Origin: Sphingobacterium multivorum
Lineage (GTDB): Bacteria; Bacteroidota; Bacteroidia; Sphingobacteriales; Sphingobacteriaceae
Assembly: GCF_900457465.1 (NCBI RefSeq)
Contig: NZ_UAUU01000009.1
Span: forward strand, 620,001 to 684,000
DNA: 64,000 nucleotides
Direction: 5' to 3'
The notes beneath the pieces were generated by a model that worked only from the letters and a program-made list of their open reading frames with translations, was not told where the DNA came from and did not search any database. A program made the position numbers and the translations under genes. Below, in pieces: positions 47,068-55,606 of the stretch (positions are counted from its first letter, which is position 1; every line of letters starts with the position of its first letter).

Positions 47068-48388
47068 GGCCACGTGCCTTAATTTCCAAATATTTGTTGA
47101 TGGAGTTAATGGTCAGGTTTTCCGGTGCTGTATAGATTGTCTGAAACCCATTGCGAATCAGTTCCTGTACGATAAGTTGTTTCTCATAGATAAACTTTTC
47201 AGCAATGACCTGGTTGTAAATATCTATTGTCTTTTTCGGCGTACTCTTCGCTAAATCCTCTATTTCTACGTTTTTAAAAACAACAACGACTATAATGTGG
47301 CTTCTATTTAACATCGACAGGTAATTTAGCTGACGTCTTAAGGAATCTAAGGTCTCAAAATTTGTATAGACAAAAATCAGCGAACGTTTATTAATATGTG
47401 CATTGGCATAACTATATAATCTTCCAAATTCCGACTCCTCAAATTTGGTCGACACCTGGTATAGTGCCTCCGAAATCTTGTGCATTTGATTATTCCTCTT
47501 CTCAGCGGCTATAAATGCATTGATATCCTTTGAAAAGGTTAATAATCCGGCTCGGTCCTGCTTTAAGATGGTCGCATTGGAAAGGACCAGCGCAGCATTG
47601 ATCGAGTAGTCCAATAAGGTAAGACCGTTGAATGGCATACGCATTGCCCGACCTAGATCAATAAAAGAATAAATTGGTTGAGACTTCTCCTCTTCGTACT
47701 GGTTGACCATCAGCTTCTTTACTTTTGCAGATGCCTTCCAGTTCATGTGTCTATAGTCATCCCCCTGCACATATTCTCTAACATGGTCAAATTCCATAGC
47801 CGAACCAATCCGTCGAATACGCTTGATCCCCAGTTCATTCAATCGGTTACTTGTTGCCAAAAGCTGGTATTTTCGGAGTTGAATATAGGACGGATAACAG
47901 GGTATTTCCTGTTCTTGATTGGTAACAAACCTTCTTTTGAAAAATCCAAAACGCTGAACCAAAGCCATACAACGACCAAACTGATAAACACCCCTTTGTG
48001 TGGGTCGCAGGGAAAACGAAATTTCCGAGCGCTGAAAGGCCAGCAAACTTGTCGCAAAATCTTTATCCCGAATTTGAAGCTGTACCGGAAACTCCTCCAA
48101 AATATCAACTTTTGTCCCAAACGGGTAAAAAGAATTCACAATCAGACGCATCGGGTTTTCATCGCCATTGGATAATTTTTCAGGATATACCCTTGTGACC
48201 TCAATTCGCCCCTTTCCTGAAAATAAGACAATAAAATCAAAAGCCAAAACAGCCAACCAGATCCAAAAAACAATCCAAGCCACAATCAACAATCCTTTAA
48301 CGAAAAAAGAAAATGTAAAGAGTGTTGCTACACCTAATAGGGTGTAGAAGAATTGATTTGTTAGAAAAAGCTGCCTTAATTTCTTCAT
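47060..48388 (-). CDS. DUF58 domain protein
   Basis: A 442-residue protein with two N-terminal membrane helices (about 11-55) and a DUF58 region (about 185-300) marked by RRIGSAMEFDHVREYVQGDD, then YRHMNWKASAKV. The rest resembles a von Willebrand factor A-like fold (YSFIDLGRAM, LLDYSINAALVLS). It overlaps the stop of the MoxR ATPase gene by one base. DUF58 proteins usually accompany MoxR ATPases, which may remodel or activate them; the client is unknown. Confidence 0.9.
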   Translation of the reverse strand: MKKLRQLFLTNQFFYTLLGVATLFTFSFFVKGLLIVAWIVFWIWLAVLAFDFIVLFSGKGRIEVTRVYPEKLSNGDENPMRLIVNSFYPFGTKVDILEEFPVQLQIRDKDFATSLLAFQRSEISFSLRPTQRGVYQFGRCMALVQRFGFFKRRFVTNQEQEIPCYPSYIQLRKYQLLATSNRLNELGIKRIRRIGSAMEFDHVREYVQGDDYRHMNWKASAKVKKLMVNQYEEEKSQPIYSFIDLGRAMRMPFNGLTLLDYSINAALVLSNATILKQDRAGLLTFSKDINAFIAAEKRNNQMHKISEALYQVSTKFEESEFGRLYSYANAHINKRSLIFVYTNFETLDSLRRQLNYLSMLNRSHIIVVVVFKNVEIEDLAKSTPKKTIDIYNQVIAEKFIYEKQLIVQELIRNGFQTIYTAPENLTINSINKYLEIKARGLI

Positions 48389-49377
48389 TATCTTGGAATT
48401 TCTACAGAATTAATGATTTGGTCGATGACATAAGCGGTGGTAAATCCTTCCATTTCCCTTTCTGGAGTCAACATAACACGGTGGCCCAGTACGACAGATG
48501 CCACCCTCCGAATATCCTCAGGAGTAACAAAGTCTCGGCCTGTCAAGGCAGCTGAAGCCTTTGCTGATTCCAACAAAGCAATAGAAGCCCGCGGTGATGC
48601 CCCAAGGGTCAAACTTGGATTCGTTCGTGTCTTTATAATAACTTGAGCAATGTAAGTTAACAACTCTTCGTGAACAAAGATAGATTTGATCAATTTCTGG
48701 AATTCTAAAATTTCTGCGGCCGAAACGACAGCCTGAACCTGATCCTCTTTATTCTCTGCTTTTTGGGCATGGTGCTCCTTTAATATTTCCAGTTCCTGTT
48801 CAAGTTCAGGATAATTCACATTGATCTTAAACAAGAAACGATCGAGCTGAGCTTCCGGCAATCGATAAGTACCTTCGTGTTCGATGGGGTTTTGTGTCGC
48901 AAAAACAATAAACGGTCCTGGCAATCGATAGGTCGTTCCATCGACCGACACTTGTTGCTCCGCCATACTTTCAAAAAGTGCGGCTTGTGTCTTTGCCGGA
49001 GCACGATTGATTTCATCGATTAAAACAATATTTGCAAAAATAGGTCCCCGACGAAATTCAAATTCATTACTTTTCAAATCGAGTATCGACGATCCCGTTA
49101 CATCCGAAGGCATTAAATCCGGTGTAAATTGAATCCGCTTGAATTCACTGTGAATAGTTTTGGCAATCAATTTTGCGGATAATGTTTTTGCCACCCCCGG
49201 CAAGCCCTCGATCAAAGAATGCCCCGAAGCCAAAATTGAGATTAAGAGCATGTCAATCAATTGATCTTGCCCAACGATTACTTTTTTCACCTCCGACTTT
49301 ACCTGCGCCATTTTATCGAATAAAACGGACACATCTATTCGATTTTCAAAAGATATATATTTATCGAAGTCACTCAT
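48388..49377 (-). CDS. MoxR-family AAA+ ATPase
   Basis: A chaperone-like ATPase of 329 residues. Walker A is GLPGVAKT (about 58-65), Walker B is [12 protein letters not shown] (about 117-128), and sensor 1 is [26 protein letters not shown] (spread over about 150-176). It overlaps both neighbours by one to four bases, so it is tightly co-translated with DUF58 and DUF4350 proteins. Probably assembles or activates the von Willebrand-type and membrane proteins of the cluster. Confidence 0.94.
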   Translation of the reverse strand: [329 protein letters not shown]

Positions 49378-50567
49378 ATCATTTTTGCTTTATGTTTAAA
49401 TTCTTCTATTGTATCATTAATCAATTTGAGATCAGCCACATCATGTTGTTTAGCATCTTGCATACGAACAATCAGCCTGATTAAAGACTGTGTCTCTGCG
49501 AGCGAAACCCCAGACCGCTCTGCCAGTTCCTCAATGAACTCTTCTTCCCGCAACATCAGCGTGTCCAAATGAAAGCGCATCCGAAGATCGTGCAGGAAGT
49601 AATCTATTTTTTTTGCGACCATATTACCTGGTGCACCATTTTCATAATATAAAGTAGCGATGGTTCCACAGAACTCCTTCGAGAGATTTGGTTCCGGACT
49701 CACTACCGCCACAGCCCGCTGCTCACGTCTACTTCTAAACACAAGCAAAAGGACTAGCCCCGCTAACAAAACATACCAGGCTTGCCGAAGACCATCATTC
49801 ATAAGCAATACACGCAAAGGTGTCCGATATTGCTCCATATTCGCTTTAAAATCATACCAAGCGATCGGCTTATCATTTAGATAAGATAACGACTTAGCAA
49901 CATAGGCATATTGCGAGGCGGAATTCAGCAAGTAATAGTTCCCAAATAAATCAGGGGTCAGGTGAAGATAGAACGTTCCTTTACCAAATTGAACCGCGAT
50001 GAAGTTCGGTAGCCCAAATTCCTTATAGGTGATCGAGCCCAAAATAGTCGCATTTTTAGGAAGTTTTTTAAATACTTCGCCAAGATCTGATTTACTGTAA
50101 TGAATTTTATTGTTATCGTTCATCAACCGCACGCGCAACTGACTTTTTATATTTACACCTTTTTTAAAACCATAGAAATTATCTGCTTCCAAACCCAGGG
50201 AATCCAATAGGTAATTATCAATATCCTCGGCTACAATCATTGCTTTCCCACCTCGGTTTACATAATCCAGTAACTTATCTTCCGCTGCTTCACCCAACGA
50301 AAAATAGGACGTATAAAAAAATAAGTTAGCGTCTGTTTTCTTTGTGCTATCCAGATACTCATACAATGGTCGCTCAATCGTTGTATTCTTTTGATCAATG
50401 ATATGCTTCAGTTCTTGACGCAATACATAAGCTCCAAAGGGATTTTTATCCTTTGCATCAAAAGTCCGATCCCAGATAATAGGTTTCTTACTTGTTGCAT
50501 CGATAAGAGCTATTAGCACTAACACAACAGTCAATAATATCAATCCAAATTTTACCGATCCCTTCAT
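49374..50567 (-). CDS. DUF4350 domain membrane protein
   Basis: A 397-residue protein with an N-terminal helix (about 6-24), an extracytoplasmic DUF4350 region (about 35-245; AYVLRQELKHI, YTSYFSLGEAAEDKLLDYVN, GGKAMIVAEDIDNYL), a second helix (about 262-280) and a C-terminal cytoplasmic part. Start and stop overlap both neighbours by four bases. Function unknown beyond membership of the MoxR cluster. Confidence 0.85.
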   Translation of the reverse strand: MKGSVKFGLILLTVVLVLIALIDATSKKPIIWDRTFDAKDKNPFGAYVLRQELKHIIDQKNTTIERPLYEYLDSTKKTDANLFFYTSYFSLGEAAEDKLLDYVNRGGKAMIVAEDIDNYLLDSLGLEADNFYGFKKGVNIKSQLRVRLMNDNNKIHYSKSDLGEVFKKLPKNATILGSITYKEFGLPNFIAVQFGKGTFYLHLTPDLFGNYYLLNSASQYAYVAKSLSYLNDKPIAWYDFKANMEQYRTPLRVLLMNDGLRQAWYVLLAGLVLLLVFRSRREQRAVAVVSPEPNLSKEFCGTIATLYYENGAPGNMVAKKIDYFLHDLRMRFHLDTLMLREEEFIEELAERSGVSLAETQSLIRLIVRMQDAKQHDVADLKLINDTIEEFKHKAKMI

Positions 50568-51442
50568 TTAATCTGTTTTTGATATTGGTGAAACAATTGC
50601 TGATATTGACTAAAATTGTCTTCTGTTAATTCAAATTGACCGAACCAGACATAATCAAATATTCTTGTACATTCAGCAAATCCACGACGGAGCTCCTCGT
50701 TTTGAATCTCTTCTGCAAATTCAGCATTTGTTTTGCTCAGCTTCCATTTTATATGATCTGATTGCGCTAGTTTCTGAATATTCAATAGCTGTAAGTATCG
50801 GATTCCCAACGCATAATTCCTTTGGGCAATAGCCTCCTGAATATAAGGTTCTAGGTTGCTATTCATCAGATTTCGCTCTACATACGCTAAAACGTCAAGT
50901 TCACTCTCCTCTTCACTATGTTTAATAAAATATTGTTTTCTGTTGTAGAGCACTTTATAAAGGATAAACGCTAATGCAATAACAGCTAAAAAGGCAAATA
51001 CATAACCAAACTCTTCCCGAAATTTATAGGGATTATCTGGCATGATACTTCCAATCCACTCCGCGAGCCGCGCAAGGATGCGCTGTAATACGCCTACGCG
51101 ATCTTTAATATTTTCTGAATAAACAAAATCGTCCGTCTCGTATCTTTTGATGATATCCTGATAAGGATCCATTTTAAACGAACGTTCTTCGGTATATTTT
51201 GGGATTGAATCAAATAATGTTGGATCCCACAGGTCAATTTCATCTTTTTCCTGCTGGCCATTAGGAGCCTTTACGGCTATTGAGTCAATAGCGACAGAAT
51301 CGGCTACCACTAAGGTCGAATCTATTTGCACATGAAGTGAATCAATCCTATCGCTGTTGGATTCTGTATTTCTTGGTTTGGGATCACAGGCATACATAAT
51401 CGACAAACAGGCAATGCAGAAAAAAGACAAGAGTTTATTCAT
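50564..51442 (-). CDS. DUF4129 domain lipoprotein-like membrane protein
   Basis: A 292-residue product with a lipoprotein-type signal (IACLSIMYAC, Cys near residue 19), an Asp/Ser-rich linker, one central helix (about 147-166) and a C-terminal DUF4129 domain (about 185-285; ALGIRYLQLLNIQKLAQSD, FAEEIQNEELRRGFAECTRI). DUF4129 proteins are regular partners of MoxR and DUF58. It overlaps its upstream neighbour by eight bases. Confidence 0.84.
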   Translation of the reverse strand: MNKLLSFFCIACLSIMYACDPKPRNTESNSDRIDSLHVQIDSTLVVADSVAIDSIAVKAPNGQQEKDEIDLWDPTLFDSIPKYTEERSFKMDPYQDIIKRYETDDFVYSENIKDRVGVLQRILARLAEWIGSIMPDNPYKFREEFGYVFAFLAVIALAFILYKVLYNRKQYFIKHSEEESELDVLAYVERNLMNSNLEPYIQEAIAQRNYALGIRYLQLLNIQKLAQSDHIKWKLSKTNAEFAEEIQNEELRRGFAECTRIFDYVWFGQFELTEDNFSQYQQLFHQYQKQIK

Positions 51443-52346
51443 CTTTTCCTCCTATCTTTTCGATCATGCCATAAATACGTTCCCCAAATTTGAGGTCCTT
51501 GGCCGTTTCATAAATAATACCATTGGCCAAAACTCCAGACATATACAGAAAGAGGGTGAATAACGTGATAAATAAGCCTCCCAATGTCATCAACAGTTTT
51601 CCCCAGGATGAATCAAAAAAGGCGGTATCTATACCTAAGAAGTTGAATGATAAAAGCCCCATGATAATCAATGGCACAATGGAAATCATCATGACCGCCA
51701 TTTGAAAAATAAAATTCACGATATAGGTGGCAATACCATATTGAATCAATTTTTTGCTCAGCATGACATAGGCATCTGTAAAACAGCTCCCTAAATCCGA
51801 ATAACCTTCCCGATAAAATAAAAATGAGCAAAATAACCAAATGCCAACCATAGACCCCAAAATACCGATCGCAAAACTTCCGACGAAAGGGATAAAAGCA
51901 CAAATTGCAGCGACGATGGCCAGGGGAATAAAGACAACAATTAACGCCAATATCATGGCAATCAAAAACATAAAGTATTTCCCGAGGTTTGATCTGAAAT
52001 TCTTCAGCACCTCCGCTCCCGAAAATGCCGTACTTTTGCGTTCTTTGAGCAGTACAAAATATTCGATAGAAATACCATAAACGTACAGCCCCAAAGCTAT
52101 CAGCGCCAGAATGAGTAATCCAGCCCACGTAAAAGCATCGATATCCTCAAAAGAATCACTGTTGGCAGAGAATGTGATTTTTGTAGACAGAAAATAATAA
52201 ACCAAGGCAATCCCCGCCAGTGGCAGAGCAGATAAACCAAAAATAGTAGAAACAAAGTGCTTATAGATCAATTTAAAAAGATCTATGAAACTTTGGATAA
52301 AGTCCCCCACCTTCCGTTCTTTTTGAAACTCAAAATCTATTTCCAT
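51435..52346 (-). CDS. Multi-pass membrane protein of the MoxR cluster (unknown function)
   Basis: A 303-residue hydrophobic protein with about six membrane helices (for example STIFGLSALPLAGIALVYYF, MILALIVVFIPLAIVAAICA and IVPLIIMGLLSFNFLGI) and short charged ends. No firm family name can be given by eye. It overlaps spoIIM and the DUF4129 gene by eight to ten bases, so it belongs to the same operon. Confidence 0.75.
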   Translation of the reverse strand: MEIDFEFQKERKVGDFIQSFIDLFKLIYKHFVSTIFGLSALPLAGIALVYYFLSTKITFSANSDSFEDIDAFTWAGLLILALIALGLYVYGISIEYFVLLKERKSTAFSGAEVLKNFRSNLGKYFMFLIAMILALIVVFIPLAIVAAICAFIPFVGSFAIGILGSMVGIWLFCSFLFYREGYSDLGSCFTDAYVMLSKKLIQYGIATYIVNFIFQMAVMMISIVPLIIMGLLSFNFLGIDTAFFDSSWGKLLMTLGGLFITLFTLFLYMSGVLANGIIYETAKDLKFGERIYGMIEKIGGKDE

Positions 52347-53299
52347 TGAAATCGTTTTGCTAGTCGATAAGGATTAATAACATAAAAATAAAGGATAGCC
52401 AGTACGGATAAAACGATAATTATTAAACATAACCAAATTGACATATTATAATACCGTGTTACAAAACCTTCCAATGTTCCGGCTATAATAAAAAAAGGAA
52501 TCGTGCTGACGAGAACTTTCATTGCAATCTTTGCTGTACGGACAAACGATGTCAAACGTGTAAACGATTTGGGAAATAGAATGCTATTACCGATGGCCAA
52601 TCCGCATCCTCCTGCCACAATAATTACCGAAATCTCAATAGTGCCATGAATCCAAATCGCCGACATGGCTTTCCCCATAACGCCATACTGGAAAAACATA
52701 TGGTGAAATGCACCAAGCATAATACCATTGCTAAACAGCACATAACCTGTCCCTACACTGAAAAATAGTCCGGCAGCAAAGGCCATAAAAGCAACCCGCA
52801 CATTATTAATCGTAATCCAAATCGCTGATCCAAAGTTGCTCCCCTTCCCATATACTGCAGCAGGATCTCCTGCTTTTATACTTTCTATCGTCGAATCGAC
52901 ATAGTAGTCACCTAAAATAAGCCGAATAAAATCCATATCGTATACAGACGATACAAAACCAATGACTGAAGCCAAAACAAAAATTAAGAAGGAGTACAAC
53001 AAAGGTCTACGGATTGACCAGATCGCCTGCGGTATCTCTTCATTGATAAAAGATTTAAACTTATTATTGGACGCTTTCTGATCTTTATAGATTTTCTGAT
53101 GCACGGTCACTGCCAGTTCATTCAGGTAAGCCTTTACCTTACTTTCAGGATAAAAAGTTTGTGCATAAGCCAGATCATTAGTGAGCTCAATGTAATTTGA
53201 GGCCAGTTCATCTGGATCAACCGGCATATTAATTGATAAATTATTTTCAATTAACGTCCATTTTTCTTTATTTCGTTCTACAAAGGATGCTTCTCTCAT
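52337..53299 (-). CDS. SpoIIM-type (stage II sporulation protein M) membrane protein
   Basis: A 320-residue membrane protein of the SpoIIM family. The start MREASFVERNKEKW is chosen because an upstream in-frame extension would run through the -7 promoter element at 53322. The N-terminal cytoplasmic segment (about 1-105) is followed by about five helices with NVRVAFMAFAAGLFFSVGTG and IWIHGTIEISVIIVAGGCGL, the family core. This is not a spore former; in Bacteroidota SpoIIM proteins accompany MoxR and RDD genes. First gene of the cluster operon. Confidence 0.86.
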   Translation of the reverse strand: MREASFVERNKEKWTLIENNLSINMPVDPDELASNYIELTNDLAYAQTFYPESKVKAYLNELAVTVHQKIYKDQKASNNKFKSFINEEIPQAIWSIRRPLLYSFLIFVLASVIGFVSSVYDMDFIRLILGDYYVDSTIESIKAGDPAAVYGKGSNFGSAIWITINNVRVAFMAFAAGLFFSVGTGYVLFSNGIMLGAFHHMFFQYGVMGKAMSAIWIHGTIEISVIIVAGGCGLAIGNSILFPKSFTRLTSFVRTAKIAMKVLVSTIPFFIIAGTLEGFVTRYYNMSIWLCLIIIVLSVLAILYFYVINPYRLAKRFQWK

Positions 53300-53321
53300 T
53301 AATTTTTTTAACTGGCTCAAC

Positions 53322-53329
53322 CAAATATA
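53322..53329 (-). promoter_or_regulatory. -7 element of the MoxR-cluster operon
   Basis: TATATTTG on the minus strand, exact to TAnnTTTG. A TTTG lies 24 bases upstream, somewhat far for a -33. Transcription from about 53315 would leave a 16-base leader before the ATG at 53299 and excludes the longer protein. Confidence 0.5.
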
Positions 53330-53414
53330 GGAAATATCCATCATTGAAAAGCACAAATTGGAGCTAAAATGACCCAGATATGCTATATTGCTATTAAATT
53401 CAAATAATTTACAT

Positions 53415-54146
53415 ATGAATAAGCTTGAGATCAATACAGCACAAAATGTAAAAATCGAATATAATCTTGCCAGTCTTGGTTCAAGAATGATCGCTTTTGC
53501 AATAGATTATTTTATTATAGTCTGTTATTATTTCTTTTGCTTTTTCCTATTGGACAGTATAAATAGCACCAGCGGAGATCCTTATCTCTTTTATGGTATT
53601 ATGATGGCATTGACGTTGCCCGCGTTTTTTTATACATTGATTACCGAAACTGCCTTTGGCGGTCAGACAGTAGGCAAGAAGATCATGAAAATAAAGGTCG
53701 TTAAACTTGACGGTTCGCGGGCCAACTTTTATCAATACTTGTCCAGATGGAGCCTATCTATCGTAGATATTTGGATGACGATGGGCGGTGTCGCCATTAC
53801 TTCGATCGTTTTATCCAAAAATGGACAACGCATTGGAGATATTGCCGCGGAAACTTCGGTTATAAGCCTCAAACCTACTTTAAAATTGAGCGACACAATC
53901 TACGAAGAGACTTTTGACAATCATCCAATTTTATTTCCGCAGGTTATCAAATTGAGCGACAAGGATGCCAATTCGGTCAAAGAGATCTATCAAACAGCTT
54001 TTGACAGAAGAGATGTAGGAATTTTAACAGCTTTGGTACAGCGTCTTGAAGCGGTTATGGAAGTCAAACATCCTGAAAAAATGACTCCCAACGACTTCGT
54101 GCTGCAGGTCATGAAAGATCACTATAGTATGTTTAAGGACAAATAG
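53415..54146 (+). CDS. RDD-family membrane protein
   Basis: A 243-residue protein starting MNKLEINTAQNVKIEY; an upstream ATG in frame would add nine unlike residues. The RDD domain (about 15-150) has SLGSRMIAFAIDYFIIVCYY, GGQTVGKKIMKIKVV and GQRIGDIAAETSVI, with three to four helices, followed by a C-terminal cytoplasmic part of about 90 residues. It diverges from the SpoIIM gene, the usual arrangement of this cluster. Confidence 0.88.
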   Translation: MNKLEINTAQNVKIEYNLASLGSRMIAFAIDYFIIVCYYFFCFFLLDSINSTSGDPYLFYGIMMALTLPAFFYTLITETAFGGQTVGKKIMKIKVVKLDGSRANFYQYLSRWSLSIVDIWMTMGGVAITSIVLSKNGQRIGDIAAETSVISLKPTLKLSDTIYEETFDNHPILFPQVIKLSDKDANSVKEIYQTAFDRRDVGILTALVQRLEAVMEVKHPEKMTPNDFVLQVMKDHYSMFKDK

Positions 54147-54204
54147 TTTTTACGCTCCTAGTTGATTCTGCATTCTCTCGGTTAAAAAACGGATATCGAT
54201 CGGA

Positions 54205-54280
54205 GCTCGTTCGGTGTTTCTTCGCTTGCAACCGAAGAAGTACCGAACGAGCACCGAAGAAGCACCGAAGAAGCACCGAG
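54205..54280. repeat. Folded 11-bp repeat element with long inverted repeat
   Basis: Four tandem 11-bp units (cgaagaagtac, cgaacgagcac, then cgaagaagcac twice) run from 54233 to 54276, followed by a partial unit. The same sequence in reverse orientation lies at 54205-54224, so 54205-54222 pairs with 54233-54252 in 18 pairs broken by a 2-bp mismatch. This long hairpin lies in a 352-bp gap between RDD and fabD that holds no other gene; the rest contains only the fabD terminator. It looks like a dispersed genomic repeat, but only one copy is in view. Confidence 0.75.
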
Positions 54281-54428
54281 TAATCTCCGAAACTGATCGC
54301 TATGTCTTATCCATTTTTACAGGTTAATTCTTGAGGTAAAGTAAGAACCGTATTAGACCTTTTGTAAACATTTTTCAGGGATGGACAGGTAATTCTTGAT
54401 GTGATTCCGATTTTTCGTTCATAAAAAA

Positions 54429-54461
54429 TGCCCTCAAAAAGTTGGACACTTTTTGAGGGCA
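54429..54461 (-). terminator. Terminator of fabD
   Basis: TGCCCTCAAAAAGT (54429-54442) pairs perfectly with ACTTTTTGAGGGCA (54448-54461), a 14-bp stem with a 5-base loop, followed on the minus strand by TTTTTTAT. It lies about 38 bases after the fabD stop. Confidence 0.9.
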
Positions 54462-54498
54462 CAGCAAAATAATTCCTTTTTTTATACTGAATATTTTG

Positions 54499-55389
54499 TT
54501 ACGCGGTCACTGAAGCCGCAGAAGTCTGCACCTGACGGTCAACCTTCTTAACCAATCCCTGCAATACATTTCCTGGACCTACTTCTACAAAAGCTGTTGC
54601 ACCATCGGCCAACATATTTTGTACTGTCTGCGTCCACCGTACAGCGCCAGTTAATTGCGCAATAAGATTTTCCTTGATAACCGCTGGATCTGTCTGTGGT
54701 TTGGCATCTATATTTTGATAAATCGGACAGCGAGGCGACAAAATGTTTACAGCTTCGATAGCCGCTTGCAATTCGACTTTGGCAGATTCCATCAATGGTG
54801 AGTGAAATGCTCCACCCACGTTTAATTTTAATGCTCTCTTAGCACCGGCCTCGGTCAGCAAAGCACAAGCTTTGTCCACACCTTCAATAGATCCCGAAAT
54901 CACCAATTGTCCGGGACAGTTATAATTCGCTGCCACCACTACGTCATCAACTTTAGCACAGATCTCTTCCACTATAGCATCTTCCAGACCTAATATCGCA
55001 GCCATCGTTGAAGGCTGAAGCTCACATGCTTTTTGCATCGCGTTGGCGCGTTGTGCAACCAATTTCAAGCCATCTTCAAAGCTCAGTGCGCCCGCTGCTA
55101 CCAAAGCCGAAAACTCACCCAATGAGTGACCTGCAACCATGTCCGGTTGAAAAGACTCTCCCAATGCTTTTGCCAAAATGACCGAATGCAAGAAAATAGC
55201 CGGTTGGGTTACGTTGGTTTGTTTCAACTCCTCGTCTGTACCGGAAAACATGACATCCGTGATGCGAAATCCTAAAATATCGTTAGCCTGTTCGAACAAA
55301 GCTTTCGTTTCATCATTTAAATTATACAGGTCTTGCCCCATTCCAACAAATTGGGCCCCTTGACCAGGAAATACATATGCTGTTTTCAT
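54499..55389 (-). CDS. fabD: Malonyl-CoA:ACP transacylase
   Basis: Loads malonate onto acyl carrier protein for fatty-acid synthesis. The 296-residue product has the N-terminal FPGQGAQFVGMG, the nucleophile elbow GHSLGE (S89), the QRANAMQKAC arginine segment and the catalytic histidine in GAFHSPLM. It stands alone, with a promoter at 55485-55515 and a terminator after it. The C-terminal TSAASVTA tail is not conserved. Confidence 0.95.
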   Translation of the reverse strand: MKTAYVFPGQGAQFVGMGQDLYNLNDETKALFEQANDILGFRITDVMFSGTDEELKQTNVTQPAIFLHSVILAKALGESFQPDMVAGHSLGEFSALVAAGALSFEDGLKLVAQRANAMQKACELQPSTMAAILGLEDAIVEEICAKVDDVVVAANYNCPGQLVISGSIEGVDKACALLTEAGAKRALKLNVGGAFHSPLMESAKVELQAAIEAVNILSPRCPIYQNIDAKPQTDPAVIKENLIAQLTGAVRWTQTVQNMLADGATAFVEVGPGNVLQGLVKKVDRQVQTSAASVTA

Positions 55390-55484
55390 CCCTTATATTT
55401 TTTATTCGTTTATTTGTCTGCTACAATAGGTATTGAATCTGCTTTCTGCAGTCAATGGTTGATGAGAACGAATTCCCGTAAGCG

Positions 55485-55515
55485 CAAACTTAGATAAATT
55501 GCTTTTTATATGCAA
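55485..55515 (-). promoter_or_regulatory. Promoter of fabD
   Basis: On the minus strand TTG (55515-55513), 20 bases, then TAAGTTTG (55492-55485), an exact TAnnTTTG match. Transcription from about 55478 would give a leader of about 90 bases. The whole element is nearly identical to the yfhO promoter at 63450-63480. Confidence 0.65.
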
Positions 55516-55584
55516 TATAAATTCATTTCAGCCAGCTATATTCCCATCTTCGGCCGTTCGATCTCATATTGTTCATTTCCTCAG

Positions 55585-55602
55585 AAGGATCTATCGATCC
55601 TT
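55585..55602 (-). terminator. Hairpin after the M16 peptidase gene
   Basis: AAGGATC (55585-55591) pairs with GATCCTT (55596-55602) around 4 bases, directly after the stop at 55607. No T-run follows on the minus strand, so termination would be weak or factor-dependent. Confidence 0.4.
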
Positions 55603-55606
55603 AAAT

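Noticed and set aside
52337..53299. SpoIIM-like gene as evidence of sporulation
   Set aside because: SpoIIM-family membrane proteins occur widely in non-sporulating Bacteroidota next to MoxR and RDD genes, and no other sporulation gene is present.
54233..54280. Tandem units as a possible CRISPR array
   Set aside because: The repeats are 11 bp with no spacers between them and no cas genes are present.
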